Source: Streptomyces sp. NBC_01485 (GTDB taxonomy: Bacteria > Actinomycetota > Actinomycetes > Streptomycetales > Streptomycetaceae). From it: 64,000 nt of DNA. Below the pieces are notes generated by a model. It ran no database searches. It saw only the letters and a program-made list of their open reading frames with translations, and was not told where the DNA came from. Made by a program: the position numbers and the translations under genes. Of this stretch, positions 43,650 through 53,376 are shown piece by piece; within the stretch, counting starts at the first letter, position 1; each line of letters opens with the position of its first letter. The DNA lies in assembly GCF_036227125.1 (NCBI RefSeq), contig NZ_CP109435.1:5208001-5272000 (forward strand), written 5' to 3'.

Positions 43650-46600
43650 ACGGACACCAGACGCCGGTGGCGGCCGTTCCAGGTGTAGTGCAGGGTGGCC
43701 ACGCCTCGGACATGGGGATCACGGAGGCACTCGTAGATGTGTAGGGACGGAACCTCGGGCCAGTTGCCCATGAGACGTTCGCTGGTGAGGACGAAGTCGA
43801 GATCGAGGTCGACGAGGATACGGCCTAGCCGACCGTGGGTGGGTTCGTCGACCTTGGCGAAGGCGTCGTCCAGAAGGATCAGCCGTGGCGCGTGAGGTGC
43901 CGATTCGGCGAGGCTGGTGAAGTGGGCGGCGGCTGCGGCGAAGAGCACGAGGTAGGAGAGCACCCGCTGCTCGCCCTGGCTGAGCCCGGTCCGGCCCGTG
44001 AGTTTTCTACGGCGGCCCGGAGCCGCGTCCTCGACCACGAAGGTGTGGAAGCGGAACCAGTCGCGGTAGTCCAGTGCGATCCGAAGATGGGCGGCGTAAC
44101 CGGCTGATGGATCGGCCCGTCGGGCGTCCTCGATCCGGCGTTGCAGGACTTCGCGGAGCTGCTCGGTTTCCTCGCGCGTCCGGAGGCTCGACGGACTGCG
44201 CAACAGATCCACGGCTGCCCGGACGTCCGCGTCCACGTCTTCGTCCAGCTTCCACAGCAGCTCGACGCCGAGACCGTGGGAGGTGCGCACTGTCCGCAGG
44301 GTGTCGTTGAGAGCCGAGACCAGGTTCGCCGCGGTGATGACCTGTGTCGAGAGATGGTCGCCCAGCTCGCCGGTTAGGAACCGCTGGAACACCTCGCGTT
44401 CGCGTTCGGTGAGCCGTCCTCGGGCCTCCGCGGCCTGGACTGCGATCCGCTCGCCCACGGCCGCGACGTCATGAGACCCGTGGTCGTCGACCAGGCGGCA
44501 CACTTTTATCCCGTCGCGTTCCTCCAGTTGTGCGTCGTATCCGCCGGCCAATTGGTCCCTCAGCGCGGTGTGCCGGATAAGCAGGGCGCTGTCCGACACC
44601 TTGCCCCTCGGACGGCCGAGGGCCTGCTCCACGGCGTCGGCGAGGGCCCGCAGCGCTCGCAGACGGCTGCGGACGTCCACGCTCGGATCATCCGACACAT
44701 ACTCGGGCAACGAGGACCGATCAAGGCCGGCGCCGAGCACCACCTCCGGTCGGCCGAGACCACCGCGAAGAGCGCTGCCGGTGTCGATGACCTCCGTCTC
44801 CTGGTCCGCCAGGGTTCCGCGCAGACGCTTCTCGTCCTCTTCCGCGCGCACGCGCAGGTCGTGGAGGCCGTCGCGGGCTCGTTGCGCCCCAGGCAGGGCG
44901 CGGACGGCGTTCGCGATGCGCTGCTTGGCCTCCTGCTCGCGGGTGAGGATTTCCTCCTCGGACGACCCGATGGCCTCTTCGCGGGTCCGCAGGTCCTGCT
45001 CAGCGGTGCGCAGTCCGGTGAGGTGGACCCGGTAGCTCTCCTCCGCGGCCAGGCGATCCTCTCGGGCACGTTCGTACCGTTCGGCATCCATCTGATTCGC
45101 GCCGAGCCGCTCGCCCATGCCGCCGACCGCCCTGCGTAGATGCCCGACACCGCTGAGCAGGGCAGCCAGTGCGGTGCGTACGCGGTCCAAGGCATCAGGG
45201 TCGCCGGGTAGGTCGTGGGCGGTCGCGGTGGCGTCCGCCTCGGCGCGCGCCGATACCGCGAGAGCACGGGCTTCCTCGGCCTGCCGTGCCGCCCGGGTCG
45301 CCTTGGCGTTCAGGTCACGCAGGGTCCTCTCGGCTGATTCGGTCCTGCTCCATGAGTTCGCGAGATTTTGCGCCCGGGGGAAGTCCCGTTCCGCGAGCGT
45401 GAGAGCCCGACGCATGGCATCGGCTACGGCGAGTTCCTCGCGGACGCCGGCGAGCCGCTGTTCCGTCTGCGCGATCCGCTCCTCCAGCTCGGTGAGGATG
45501 CGCCGCCGGGTCTCGGCGCGTACGGCGGCCCCCACGTACTCGGTGTCGCCCTTGTCGTGACGGCCGCTGAGCACGCCCAGACGCCAACTGCCGTCGTAGT
45601 ACACCGCGTTGTCTGCGGAGTTCTGCGCTGCCGGTGTGAGCGCGATCGCGGCCAGCAGACGCTCCACGCGCTCGGACGTCACGCCGCACCCCGGTTCGGG
45701 GGCAGGGCGCAGAGCCGAGGCGAGAGTCCGTCCGTCGGACAGCACGGGACCGGGCTGAAGGAGGGTGTCCCGGGTGCGAGGGTCGAGAAGGACGCCGTCC
45801 GCGCCTACCCACGCGTCCAGGATTCCGCTCGCTTCCAGCGCCCCTTCGAGACCGGCCCGGTCGGCTGGCGCCAGGCCGTCCGCGAAGTCCACGAGCCGAT
45901 AGAAGGGCGCTCCGCTGCCTGTCGCCCTCACAGTGACGCGGTGGTACGGGACTGGCGGCTCAGGATCGGTACGTTGTTCCCAGTTTCGCTTCTGCTCCGC
46001 CAGGCGGTCGAGTTCTTCGCCGATTCGGCCGACGCTGAGCACCAGCGCGTCCCGGCGTTCGGTGAGTTCCTCGCCGTGCGGTTCGAGTGCAGCCTGAGCG
46101 GTTCGCCACGCCTGGCTGTCGATGTCGGGTGGCAGCGTGCGGTCCGTGAACGGTGCGTCGGCGGAGGTCTCGTGGCCGACAGTGGCGTGTACGGCGTTCA
46201 GGGGCGGGCATTCGGAGCCCAGCGCTGTCCGTGTGCGCGCCGCCCACTCGGCGACACGGCCCGCATAGGCGCCGCTCTCCTCGGCGACCTTCTGACGGCT
46301 GATGTCGAGACGGCTCGCGGCCTCTTCCGCCTCGCCCTCCAGCCGTTCCCGCTCGGCATCGGCCTGAGCCGCTCCGGCGCGGGCTGCATCCGCCCGTGAG
46401 ATGAGGCGGTTCACTTCCTGGACCATCCGGGCCCGGTTTTTCGCGACCGCCTCGGCGTCCTCCAGCTGGTTCTGCCAGGACCGCAGTCCTTCCCGCGTGG
46501 TGACTGTGTCCGCGCGGGCCGCCGACCGGTGCCGTACGGTGCGCGTCTCCCCGTCTGGAGTCGTCAACTCCGTCTCGGTGGAGTGGGACAGGACGGTGCG

Positions 46601-47884
46601 TGACAGAGCCATCGCCTCGCCGAGATGACCGGTGGGGAGTCCCGCTTTCTCCGCCTGCGTCAGCAGTTCCCGGTGTTCGGTTCCCAGCTCGGCCAGCCGA
46701 CTCCCCAGGTGTTCGACCCCTTCGGCCAGCCGCTCCGACGTGCTCTCCTCCGCCTCGTGTGCGTTGCGCAGGGTGGTGAAGGCGGCCTCGGCGGCGGTGT
46801 GCAGCGCCTCCACCGTGCTGCGGCGTTCGGACAGTTCGCGCAGGCTGCGGTAGGCGTGACTGGCGTGCAGGGCGGCGAGGTCGGTCCGGGCTGCCTGTTC
46901 CTCCTCGCGCAGGGTCTCCAGCCGGCCCTCGGACTCCTCCTCCTGCGTCCGCAGGTCGCTCGTCCGATGTGCGGCGTCTCCGGCCGCCCGGCGCCGCTGC
47001 GCGAGGACGCCCAGCTCGTGGCTGACTCGTTGCGCGGAGGTACGCAGGACTCCGGCCAGGTAGCCGCGGTAACTGGTGAGAAACGTGCGCAGTGCCGTGT
47101 CGGTGCGTTCCAGGCGGCCGAGTTCGTCGCGTACGGCGTCGAGGTCGTGGAGGTTGCGTGCCACCTTCTCGACCACGTCCTCGTCGAGCCCCGGCAGGGT
47201 CTCGCTCAGCAGGGAGGCCAGGCCCCCGTGCTCGATGCGGTCCCCGACCGTGGGGCGCCGCAGCCGGTGGAGGAGCTGGGTGAGGTTGCGGTAGCGCGTC
47301 GCGTCGGTGATGCCGAACAGGTCTCGGGCTACCCGGGAGCGGTGCATGACGGCACGCTCGGTTGTGTTGTCGGAGCCGACGAGCTCCTTGAGTCGGTCGA
47401 CCGGCAGCGGCTTTCCGCCTTCGACCAGATGCAGGTCCTCGCCGATCCGTAGCGGAGTGACGAAGAACGTCGGCAACGCCTTCTGCGTCGACTTCGAGGC
47501 ACGGATGGCGACACCGAGCGTCAGGAAACGGTGGCAGCCGTCTTCGGCCGTGCCCTGGAACTCCACCCACAGGTACCCGAGACGATTGGTCTGCTCGAAC
47601 CCGTCCAGCATCAGCCAGGGGAGTGTGGTGCGGCCGGTGCCGGTCGCGTCCAGCGCCCGGGAATCGCCGTCCAGGAGATACGGGAGCAGCATCTCCAGGG
47701 CCTTGGACTTGCCCGCGCCGTTCTTGCCGCGCAGGAGCAGTCGGCCGTCACCGAAGGAGAACTCCTGAGCGTCGTACTGCCAGACGTTCTGGATGCCCGC
47801 CCGGTGCAGCCGGAAGCGGGTGCCGGTGGTCGTCGCGGCGCCGGAACGCGGCAGCGGAACGAGGCCACGTGCGTCGGTGGTCAT
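43646..47884 (-). CDS. jetC: Wadjet JetC-like SMC ATPase (TIGR02680), system 2
   Basis: 1412 aa. Walker A LLLRGKNGAGKSKALEMLLPYLL near residue 52, long coiled coil, ABC signature GLSQGEQRVLSYLVLFAA near 1302 and Walker B RLILLDDAFAKVDEPTHG near 1335. The hinge-like region contains LYRLVDFADGL-type sequence (about 640-700) also seen in system 1. The signature is LSQGE rather than LSGGE and Walker B is LLDDAF rather than LLDEVF, so the ATPase sites differ. No terminal repeats. Confidence 0.9.
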   Translation of the reverse strand: MTTDARGLVPLPRSGAATTTGTRFRLHRAGIQNVWQYDAQEFSFGDGRLLLRGKNGAGKSKALEMLLPYLLDGDSRALDATGTGRTTLPWLMLDGFEQTNRLGYLWVEFQGTAEDGCHRFLTLGVAIRASKSTQKALPTFFVTPLRIGEDLHLVEGGKPLPVDRLKELVGSDNTTERAVMHRSRVARDLFGITDATRYRNLTQLLHRLRRPTVGDRIEHGGLASLLSETLPGLDEDVVEKVARNLHDLDAVRDELGRLERTDTALRTFLTSYRGYLAGVLRTSAQRVSHELGVLAQRRRAAGDAAHRTSDLRTQEEESEGRLETLREEEQAARTDLAALHASHAYRSLRELSERRSTVEALHTAAEAAFTTLRNAHEAEESTSERLAEGVEHLGSRLAELGTEHRELLTQAEKAGLPTGHLGEAMALSRTVLSHSTETELTTPDGETRTVRHRSAARADTVTTREGLRSWQNQLEDAEAVAKNRARMVQEVNRLISRADAARAGAAQADAERERLEGEAEEAASRLDISRQKVAEESGAYAGRVAEWAARTRTALGSECPPLNAVHATVGHETSADAPFTDRTLPPDIDSQAWRTAQAALEPHGEELTERRDALVLSVGRIGEELDRLAEQKRNWEQRTDPEPPVPYHRVTVRATGSGAPFYRLVDFADGLAPADRAGLEGALEASGILDAWVGADGVLLDPRTRDTLLQPGPVLSDGRTLASALRPAPEPGCGVTSERVERLLAAIALTPAAQNSADNAVYYDGSWRLGVLSGRHDKGDTEYVGAAVRAETRRRILTELEERIAQTEQRLAGVREELAVADAMRRALTLAERDFPRAQNLANSWSRTESAERTLRDLNAKATRAARQAEEARALAVSARAEADATATAHDLPGDPDALDRVRTALAALLSGVGHLRRAVGGMGERLGANQMDAERYERAREDRLAAEESYRVHLTGLRTAEQDLRTREEAIGSSEEEILTREQEAKQRIANAVRALPGAQRARDGLHDLRVRAEEDEKRLRGTLADQETEVIDTGSALRGGLGRPEVVLGAGLDRSSLPEYVSDDPSVDVRSRLRALRALADAVEQALGRPRGKVSDSALLIRHTALRDQLAGGYDAQLEERDGIKVCRLVDDHGSHDVAAVGERIAVQAAEARGRLTEREREVFQRFLTGELGDHLSTQVITAANLVSALNDTLRTVRTSHGLGVELLWKLDEDVDADVRAAVDLLRSPSSLRTREETEQLREVLQRRIEDARRADPSAGYAAHLRIALDYRDWFRFHTFVVEDAAPGRRRKLTGRTGLSQGEQRVLSYLVLFAAAAAHFTSLAESAPHAPRLILLDDAFAKVDEPTHGRLGRILVDLDLDFVLTSERLMGNWPEVPSLHIYECLRDPHVRGVATLHYTWNGRHRRLVSV

Positions 47885-49206
47885 AGCGGCAACTCCTCTT
47901 GCATATCGGTTCCTTGGCGAGCCTTGGCAGCCGGGCGCATGGTCACGAGGATGGCGTAGCGCGCCGCCGCGGCCAGCAGCACCCAGCCGTCGCCGCCGGG
48001 CCGTGCGCCATGGACATCAGTCACCGTGCGTCCTTCCGACGCCTCCTCGACGTACCCCTCCGGCAGCCCTTCTCCCTCGGCGCGCAGCTGCCCTGCGCGG
48101 GCCATTAGCCGCATGCGGACCAGCAGGTCCAACACGGCCTCCCGCAGGGAGGGAAGGTCCTCCAAGTAGCCGCGCTGCCAGTTGCTGCGCTGCCCGTACT
48201 CGGCGATGAGCTCGGCGAGCACCTCGTCCACCAGGCCGTCCGGGACAGCCACCCCGATGACGAGCGTCCCGCCGGTCGCCGGATGCCCCGGTTCCTGCGG
48301 CCGAAGCCGCTCCACGAGCCGTTCTACCAACAGCAGCGCGGCCTGTGCGACGGTCCCGGTGCCCGGCAGGTGCAGATCCGTCAGTTCCTCCTCGGGGTCC
48401 ACCAGCGCCACGCCCTCGGCGCGGATCTCCATCTCCAGACCCAGGAGTTCGGAGAAAGCCTGGGCTTCCCGGCGCTGCCGGGTGCGCAGCCAGTCGCGCT
48501 CGCCGTCAGTCAGCTCGTCGAGGTGGACAACAGGTGTTTCTACGAGCATCCGGCGTACGTAGGTGCGCGGCCCGCTGAACCCCGGGTCCGCTGCCCGCCG
48601 CACCAGGTCGGCGCCGTCCCGGGCCTGTGCGAGCGGGCCGGCTACGACCACGCGTGCCAGCTCCCGGTCCACCGTGATCAGGGCCTCCCCGCCCGCTTCC
48701 TGCGCGATCGCGGCCACCTGGCCCTCGGTCTCGATGAGAACGCCCCACTCGACGAGCTGGCGCAGAGCCGCTACCAGGGTCCGCCTCCCGGCAGCCCGAC
48801 CCGTCTCCTCCAGCTCGACCCCCGCGTCGGCGGCAGCGGCCCTGATATCGGCGACCAGGTGCGACAGCAGCATCTGCTCGGGCGCGGTCACCAGAACGGA
48901 CAGGGCCAGTGCGAGACAGGCGTACGTGTGCGGGGTGAAGGGGGTGCCGGTGGAGCGTTCGAGGCGGTGACCCGATCCCGCCCCCAGACCCGCCTTGAAC
49001 AGCCGGGCGAAGGAGCTGTCGACCAGCAGGCGGTAGCCGAGCACCTGATGGAACCGTTTGCCCAGCCAGTCGGCGTGCCTGCGGATCAGTGGGAAGAGGT
49101 CGGCGTGCGGGCCGTCCGATGCGACCAGGGGGTGGGCGAGCAACAGCCGGGCGGCGGTACGGCGTTCGGCGGCCAAGGCCACGTCGTGAGTGGAGGGAAG
49201 GGTCAT
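47881..49206 (-). CDS. jetB: Wadjet JetB-like (DUF2398/TIGR02678), system 2
   Basis: 441 aa. AAERRTAARLLLAHPLVASDGPHADLFPLIRRHADWLGKRFHQVLGYRLLVDSSFARLFK is the diagnostic N-terminus, followed by TYACLALALSVLVTAPEQMLLSHLVADI. 4-bp overlaps with jetA and jetC. It lacks the QPT repeat of the system 1 copy. Confidence 0.9.
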   Translation of the reverse strand: MTLPSTHDVALAAERRTAARLLLAHPLVASDGPHADLFPLIRRHADWLGKRFHQVLGYRLLVDSSFARLFKAGLGAGSGHRLERSTGTPFTPHTYACLALALSVLVTAPEQMLLSHLVADIRAAAADAGVELEETGRAAGRRTLVAALRQLVEWGVLIETEGQVAAIAQEAGGEALITVDRELARVVVAGPLAQARDGADLVRRAADPGFSGPRTYVRRMLVETPVVHLDELTDGERDWLRTRQRREAQAFSELLGLEMEIRAEGVALVDPEEELTDLHLPGTGTVAQAALLLVERLVERLRPQEPGHPATGGTLVIGVAVPDGLVDEVLAELIAEYGQRSNWQRGYLEDLPSLREAVLDLLVRMRLMARAGQLRAEGEGLPEGYVEEASEGRTVTDVHGARPGGDGWVLLAAAARYAILVTMRPAAKARQGTDMQEELPL

Positions 49207-50837
49207 GACACGCTCACCTCAGCCTCGCCGTCGACGGCGCCTTCACCGTCGATCGCGGCGGCGATACGGCTGATGTCCAGCTCCAGGTCGTCCAGCAGCA
49301 GGTCACCGTCGGCCGAGTACAGCACCGTCCGTGCGCCCGCCGTCCGGAGCACGGTGAGCCGGATGCCCAGTTCGGCGTCCTCGCTGCGCGCCGAGTCGAG
49401 ACCGAAGCCCGCAGGCCCGCCCGTATCGGCGAGTCGCCTGAGCTGAGCGTTTCCGAGTGCCGTGGCCAGCAGTTCCAGAAGCAGCCCGAGCGCCGCCGAG
49501 GTGAGTCGCACGTCGGCGAACCGACCCGACGCGCTGCGCAGTTCGTCCGCCGCCGCTGTCCTGGCCGCCGCCCGCTGCCGGGCGGCCTCCCGCAGCCGCT
49601 CCTTTTGCGCGGAGTGGTCCTCCACCGCGGAGGCCCGGCCCCGCTGGGCGCGGCTGCCTCTCTCTCGCAGGGCCACCGGCACCTCGACCACCGGACCGGT
49701 CCACCAGCTCGTGTAGGCGGGCACCACCTCGTCGGTGGCCGGGGGTATTCCCAGATGGCGGGCGCCGTAGAGACCGAAGGCGGCGACGGCTATGTCGTGG
49801 GCGGCCTGCGGCGCCGCTTCCTCGAACCAGCGAGCCAGCCGCAGCAGATCCTTGCGCCGGGACATTTCCCCGGTAGCCGACCGCAGCATCCGCTTGGCGT
49901 TGGCGAGCAGCGACTGCAACGCGCGCAGGGTGGCGTCCCGTAGCTGGTCGACCTGGCTGCCCTGGCCGTCGGTATCGCTGAACCAGCCGCGCAGTCCCTC
50001 CCAGTCCGCGAGTTCGCGGCCCCGGCTGCGCTGGACCCGGACCTCCAGGCGACTTTCGCCCTGTGCTGAGAGCCCGGTGAGTCCCTGGGCGTGGGCGTCC
50101 AGCCGATCCAGCAGAGCCGGGATGCGCGGCCACAGAGTGTCCAGTGCGGCCGAGATCCGGGGCGCACGGAACGCCACGTCCTCCGTGATCGCCTCGACGT
50201 AGTCCAGGAGCAGTTCCTTGAAGCCCTGGTACTCGGCACTGTCCAGGTCGTAGCGGGACAGCACCTGTCCGAGATAGGCGTAGAAGTCGCGTATGGAGTC
50301 CGCGAACTCGGTGAACTGCACGAACAGCGTGCTGATCCGTTCCAGCCCGTCCTGTGGCTCGATGCTGCCCGGCGCGGTCACGAGGCTGGCCAGCTCCCGC
50401 AGCCCGCGTTCGACCAGGGCCAGCAGCTCGTTGCTCACCTCGCGGGCGGCGTCGGCCTCGGCCAGGACCCCGTCAGCATCCCGCTGGATGCGTTCGCCCA
50501 GTTTCGACAGCTGGTAGCGCGAGCGAGAACGCTGGTACTCGCTGATGCTGGACGCCTTCACAGTGTGGCTGCTGCGCAGCAGGTTTCCCCAGTTCACCAG
50601 CTGTTCCAGCCGGATGGTGAGAGTGTCGGCGTCGAGCGCTGCGGCGGAACCACCGCTCTGGCGTAGCTTCGCCATGATGTCCGGGACGGCAAGGTCTGCC
50701 AGCAGCGTTCCGCAGAAGACCCGCATGATCGCGAGGTGCTCCAGTCGCTCCCGCGCGCTGAGGTACGTGTACGCGTCCAGCCGCCGTCGCGTCCCCTCGC
50801 CGACGTCCTGACCTGCACCGGATGCTGATGCCTCCAT
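49203..50837 (-). CDS. jetA: Wadjet JetA-like (DUF2397/TIGR02677), system 2
   Basis: 544 aa from ATG 50837 (MEASASGAGQDVGEGTRRRL). The frame is open for 85 more codons upstream but that part is antisense to the DUF433 gene and reads poorly. A leaderless -10 box TAACCT supports 50837. Helical DUF2397-type protein with TIRLEQLVNWGNLLRSSHTVKASSI and RYQLSKLGERIQRDADG. Its C-terminus lacks the AAHPST repeats of system 1. Confidence 0.88.
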   Translation of the reverse strand: MEASASGAGQDVGEGTRRRLDAYTYLSARERLEHLAIMRVFCGTLLADLAVPDIMAKLRQSGGSAAALDADTLTIRLEQLVNWGNLLRSSHTVKASSISEYQRSRSRYQLSKLGERIQRDADGVLAEADAAREVSNELLALVERGLRELASLVTAPGSIEPQDGLERISTLFVQFTEFADSIRDFYAYLGQVLSRYDLDSAEYQGFKELLLDYVEAITEDVAFRAPRISAALDTLWPRIPALLDRLDAHAQGLTGLSAQGESRLEVRVQRSRGRELADWEGLRGWFSDTDGQGSQVDQLRDATLRALQSLLANAKRMLRSATGEMSRRKDLLRLARWFEEAAPQAAHDIAVAAFGLYGARHLGIPPATDEVVPAYTSWWTGPVVEVPVALRERGSRAQRGRASAVEDHSAQKERLREAARQRAAARTAAADELRSASGRFADVRLTSAALGLLLELLATALGNAQLRRLADTGGPAGFGLDSARSEDAELGIRLTVLRTAGARTVLYSADGDLLLDDLELDISRIAAAIDGEGAVDGEAEVSVS

Positions 50838-50844
50838 GTCCGTG

Positions 50845-50850
50845 AGGTTA
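50845..50850 (-). promoter_or_regulatory. Predicted -10 box TAACCT of Wadjet 2 operon
   Basis: Minus-strand TAACCT lies seven bases before ATG 50837 with no ribosome-binding site, typical for leaderless transcripts. The 170-bp region to 51007 must also hold the promoter of the divergent toxin-antitoxin pair. Confidence 0.4.
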
Positions 50851-51006
50851 CGCGGCGCAGCCGGGCGCCGCCGGTGAGTGGCCGAAAATGCCACGGACGT
50901 GTGCCAGGCCCCCTGAATGGGTCCCTCGGATTCTGCGCCGAGTGGCTTCCAGGAGAATGGGGTACGTTCAGGCCCGTATCGGCAGGGGCGGAAGGAGGCG
51001 CGCGCG

Positions 51007-51651
51007 GTGTCGTACGAACCGAAACTCGCCGCGGCTCTTTCCGGCGCGACGCTGCGCCAGCTGTCCCACTGGCGCCGAGCCGCCGGGCCCAAGGGCGCCG
51101 TGCTCGTGCCCGAGATCTCCAGCGAGAGGCCGATCCTCTACTCGTTCCGCGACGTTGTCGCACTCCGCATCTGTGTACAGCTGCGCGAAGAGGCTTCGTT
51201 GCAGAAGATCCGCCGTGCGTTGAACACGCTCCGGGAAGACCTCGGCGAGTGGGAGCACCTCTCCTCGTACAAACTCGTCGCGGGCCCGGACACCATCTAT
51301 CTGGCCGAGCCCGACCACGCCGTAGACCTGATCAAGGGGGGCAACGTGGTCATCCACCAGATGGTGGATGTGCTCGCTCCCTTCTACAAGGACGGCCGCA
51401 GCATTCCCGCTCTGCTCACCCCCCGTGAGCACGTGGCGGTCGACGAGTCGGTCCGAGGCGGCGAACCGGTCATCCAAGGCACCAGGATCCCCGCGTCAGA
51501 TGTCGCAGCCCTCGTGAGAGATGGCGTCCCACCGGACCAGATCGGTGAGTTCTACCCAGGGGTGACGGCCGAGGCCGCCCGCGACGCGGCCGACTTCAGC
51601 GAGTACGTCGACAGCTACGGCAGCAGCGAGCCCAGGCAGGTCGTCGCTTGA
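51007..51651 (+). CDS. MerR-like/DUF433 antitoxin
   Basis: 214 aa from GTG 51007, preceded by GAAGGAGG. The N-terminus is MerR-like (ATLRQLSHWRRAAGP, YSFRDVVALRICVQLREEASLQKIRRALNTL) and the C-terminus a DUF433 domain (GGEPVIQGTRIPASDVAALVRDGV, IGEFYPGVTAEAARDAADF). Such proteins are antitoxins paired with DUF5615 PIN-like toxins. TTGA overlap with the next gene; divergent from Wadjet 2. Confidence 0.75.
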   Translation: MSYEPKLAAALSGATLRQLSHWRRAAGPKGAVLVPEISSERPILYSFRDVVALRICVQLREEASLQKIRRALNTLREDLGEWEHLSSYKLVAGPDTIYLAEPDHAVDLIKGGNVVIHQMVDVLAPFYKDGRSIPALLTPREHVAVDESVRGGEPVIQGTRIPASDVAALVRDGVPPDQIGEFYPGVTAEAARDAADFSEYVDSYGSSEPRQVVA

Positions 51652-52118
51652 AACTGCTGCTCGACGAGAACGTGCCCCGCCCCATGACCGAGATCGTCCG
51701 GATCCTGCTGAAGGCACACGACGTCGTCCACGTCCATGACCTCAAGGGCTGGAAGGGCACGAAGGACATCGAGCTGTACGCCAGGGCCCAGGCCGAGGAC
51801 TTCGACGTCGTCATCACCAACGACACCAAGCAACTCAGCCGGCCACTCGAAGTGGCGGCCATCGCACAGTCGGGCCTGCATCGCATCGAGTACCGCCAGA
51901 ACAACAAGCACGGTGGCCTGGTGGGCCTGGGCACGGCGATCGCCACCGTCTGCGCTGCCCTTCCCCACGCCCTGTCCGAACTCGAAACAGCCGACGGTCA
52001 GCGTCTCGTCGCCCTGACATCGATCGACCTGACCCGGCAGAACCGGCTCCGGATCACGGACCCGGCCGTCGCCCCGCCGAAGCACTGGCCGGGGCGTGAT
52101 TCGGCCGCTGAGTCCTGA
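51648..52118 (+). CDS. DUF5615 PIN-like toxin
   Basis: 156 aa, TTG start overlapping the antitoxin stop. KLLLDENVPRPMTEIV and HDVVHVHDLKGWKGTKDIELYARAQAEDFDVVITNDTKQL are the DUF5615 PIN-like signature, with acidic residues D7, E8, D40 and D66 likely at the active site. Probable ribonuclease. The C-terminal tail beyond residue 110 is longer than in typical members and reads normally. Confidence 0.75.
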   Translation: MKLLLDENVPRPMTEIVRILLKAHDVVHVHDLKGWKGTKDIELYARAQAEDFDVVITNDTKQLSRPLEVAAIAQSGLHRIEYRQNNKHGGLVGLGTAIATVCAALPHALSELETADGQRLVALTSIDLTRQNRLRITDPAVAPPKHWPGRDSAAES

Positions 52119-52206
52119 CACCGCGATACACGACGGCTCCCGGCCAGCAGCCTATGGAAAGCGATGCCAAGAAATGACGCGGCGCCGCCGACTGCGCTTC
52201 GTCTCA

Positions 52207-52959
52207 TCAAGACTCGCTCCCGAGCTCAACCTGGAGCTCGGCGATGTGCCGTTGGGTTGCCGCCGCGCTCTTCTGCTGACGGGTCAGCTTCGCCTCGGCG
52301 GCTGCCAGTTCCCGGGCGAGCCGCTCTCGATCAGCTGCCGAGCGCTCACGGATGGTCCCGTCGTCGCGATACGCCGGCCCTACCCGCTCACTGCCCACTA
52401 CTCCGCGACGCTCGCCACATTCCGGGCAGTCGACGACGCGGGTGGAAACGTGGCTGTGCTCGCGATGCTGAATGTGGGGCACCACATGGTCGCAACGGAG
52501 AGTGAGGTCCCAAGTGTCGAGGTCCTTCTTGCTCTCCTCCCGTGAGGGCCAGGACGAGAACAAACTGGCGAGCTTCTCCATCTGCTTCGGTCCCATCGGC
52601 GGTGACGGGCAACAAAAACAGCAGTGCGTCACCCGAGAACCGCTGACGGACCACCGAGCATCCCGGCAGTCGGCGTGCCGCTCGCGGAACCTCTGGTTGG
52701 CTTCCTCGTACTCGCGCTTCTCCGACTCGGACAATCTCATGAGGGGATACCAGTCCCCCAGCCCATCCTGTAGGGGCTGCCCGCAACCGCGACAGGGCTC
52801 ACCAGCCACGTACTCCGCCCAGCTGAGGCACGTACCTTCTCGCTTCCACCGTTCATCCCGCTCGCGGCGCCGAAGGTCATCCGCCTCGGCATCGAGGGCC
52901 GAGCGCAGAGCACGTTTGACGGCTCGTTGCCGCTTCTGCTCCTCCGTGGGCTTGGCCAT
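52207..52959 (-). CDS. Cysteine-rich putative zinc-binding protein
   Basis: 250 aa from ATG 52959 (GTG 52968 is possible). Basic helical N-terminus, then Cys pairs CRGCGQPL, CCFCC and, after RCDHVVPHIQHREHSHVSTR, VVDCPECGERRG, followed by a coiled coil (ARELAAAEAKLTRQQKSAAATQRH). Looks like a zinc-ribbon, HNH-like or DNA-binding protein, but no complete HNH motif can be traced. It lies between the toxin-antitoxin pair and the integrase remnant, so may be an element gene. Confidence 0.5.
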   Translation of the reverse strand: MAKPTEEQKRQRAVKRALRSALDAEADDLRRRERDERWKREGTCLSWAEYVAGEPCRGCGQPLQDGLGDWYPLMRLSESEKREYEEANQRFRERHADCRDARWSVSGSRVTHCCFCCPSPPMGPKQMEKLASLFSSWPSREESKKDLDTWDLTLRCDHVVPHIQHREHSHVSTRVVDCPECGERRGVVGSERVGPAYRDDGTIRERSAADRERLARELAAAEAKLTRQQKSAAATQRHIAELQVELGSES

Positions 52960-53068
52960 CGCCTTCACCCTTCGCTGCGCCGTGTTGGTGACGGACGATC
53001 ACGCTCCCGATCAGCACGAGCAGCCCACCCGAACATCACACCAGCCCCGCTGACCAGCAAAGACCACG

Positions 53069-53277
53069 ATGGCGGTTTCTCATTGGCTCCCGATCGCGGA
53101 GGGCCTCACCCACACGGACTGCGGCACTCCCACCGTACGCACGTGGAGGACCTGGGCACCGAGAAGGTCCTCATGGACGAGGGCATGGGACACATCGATG
53201 GCTCAGTCTCCGCCCGCTACGCCCACGTCACCCCGGGCATGCGCAGGCGCATCATGAGCGGCCTGACCCAGCGGTGA
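53069..53277 (+). pseudogene. Second tyrosine integrase remnant
   Basis: WLPIAEGLT in one frame joins, after a frameshift near 53110, to HPHGLRHSHRTHVEDLGTEKV and GHIDGSVSARYAHVTPGMRR in another. These are the H-x-x-R-H and Tyr parts of a Streptomyces integrase. Only the last 70 codons remain. It marks an edge of the second defence island. Confidence 0.55.
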
Positions 53278-53376
53278 GAAGAGGCGCTTGATGCGCGCCG
53301 CGCCATGTGCCCTCGTTCCCCAGTGACGGCGCTGGACAAGCTCCTCCGAACCACCGGTTAGCCGTACACCGAGGCT

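Noticed and set aside
50838..51092. 85-codon N-terminal extension of the second JetA
   Set aside because: It overlaps the divergent DUF433 gene and has no family resemblance; a leaderless start at 50837 fits.
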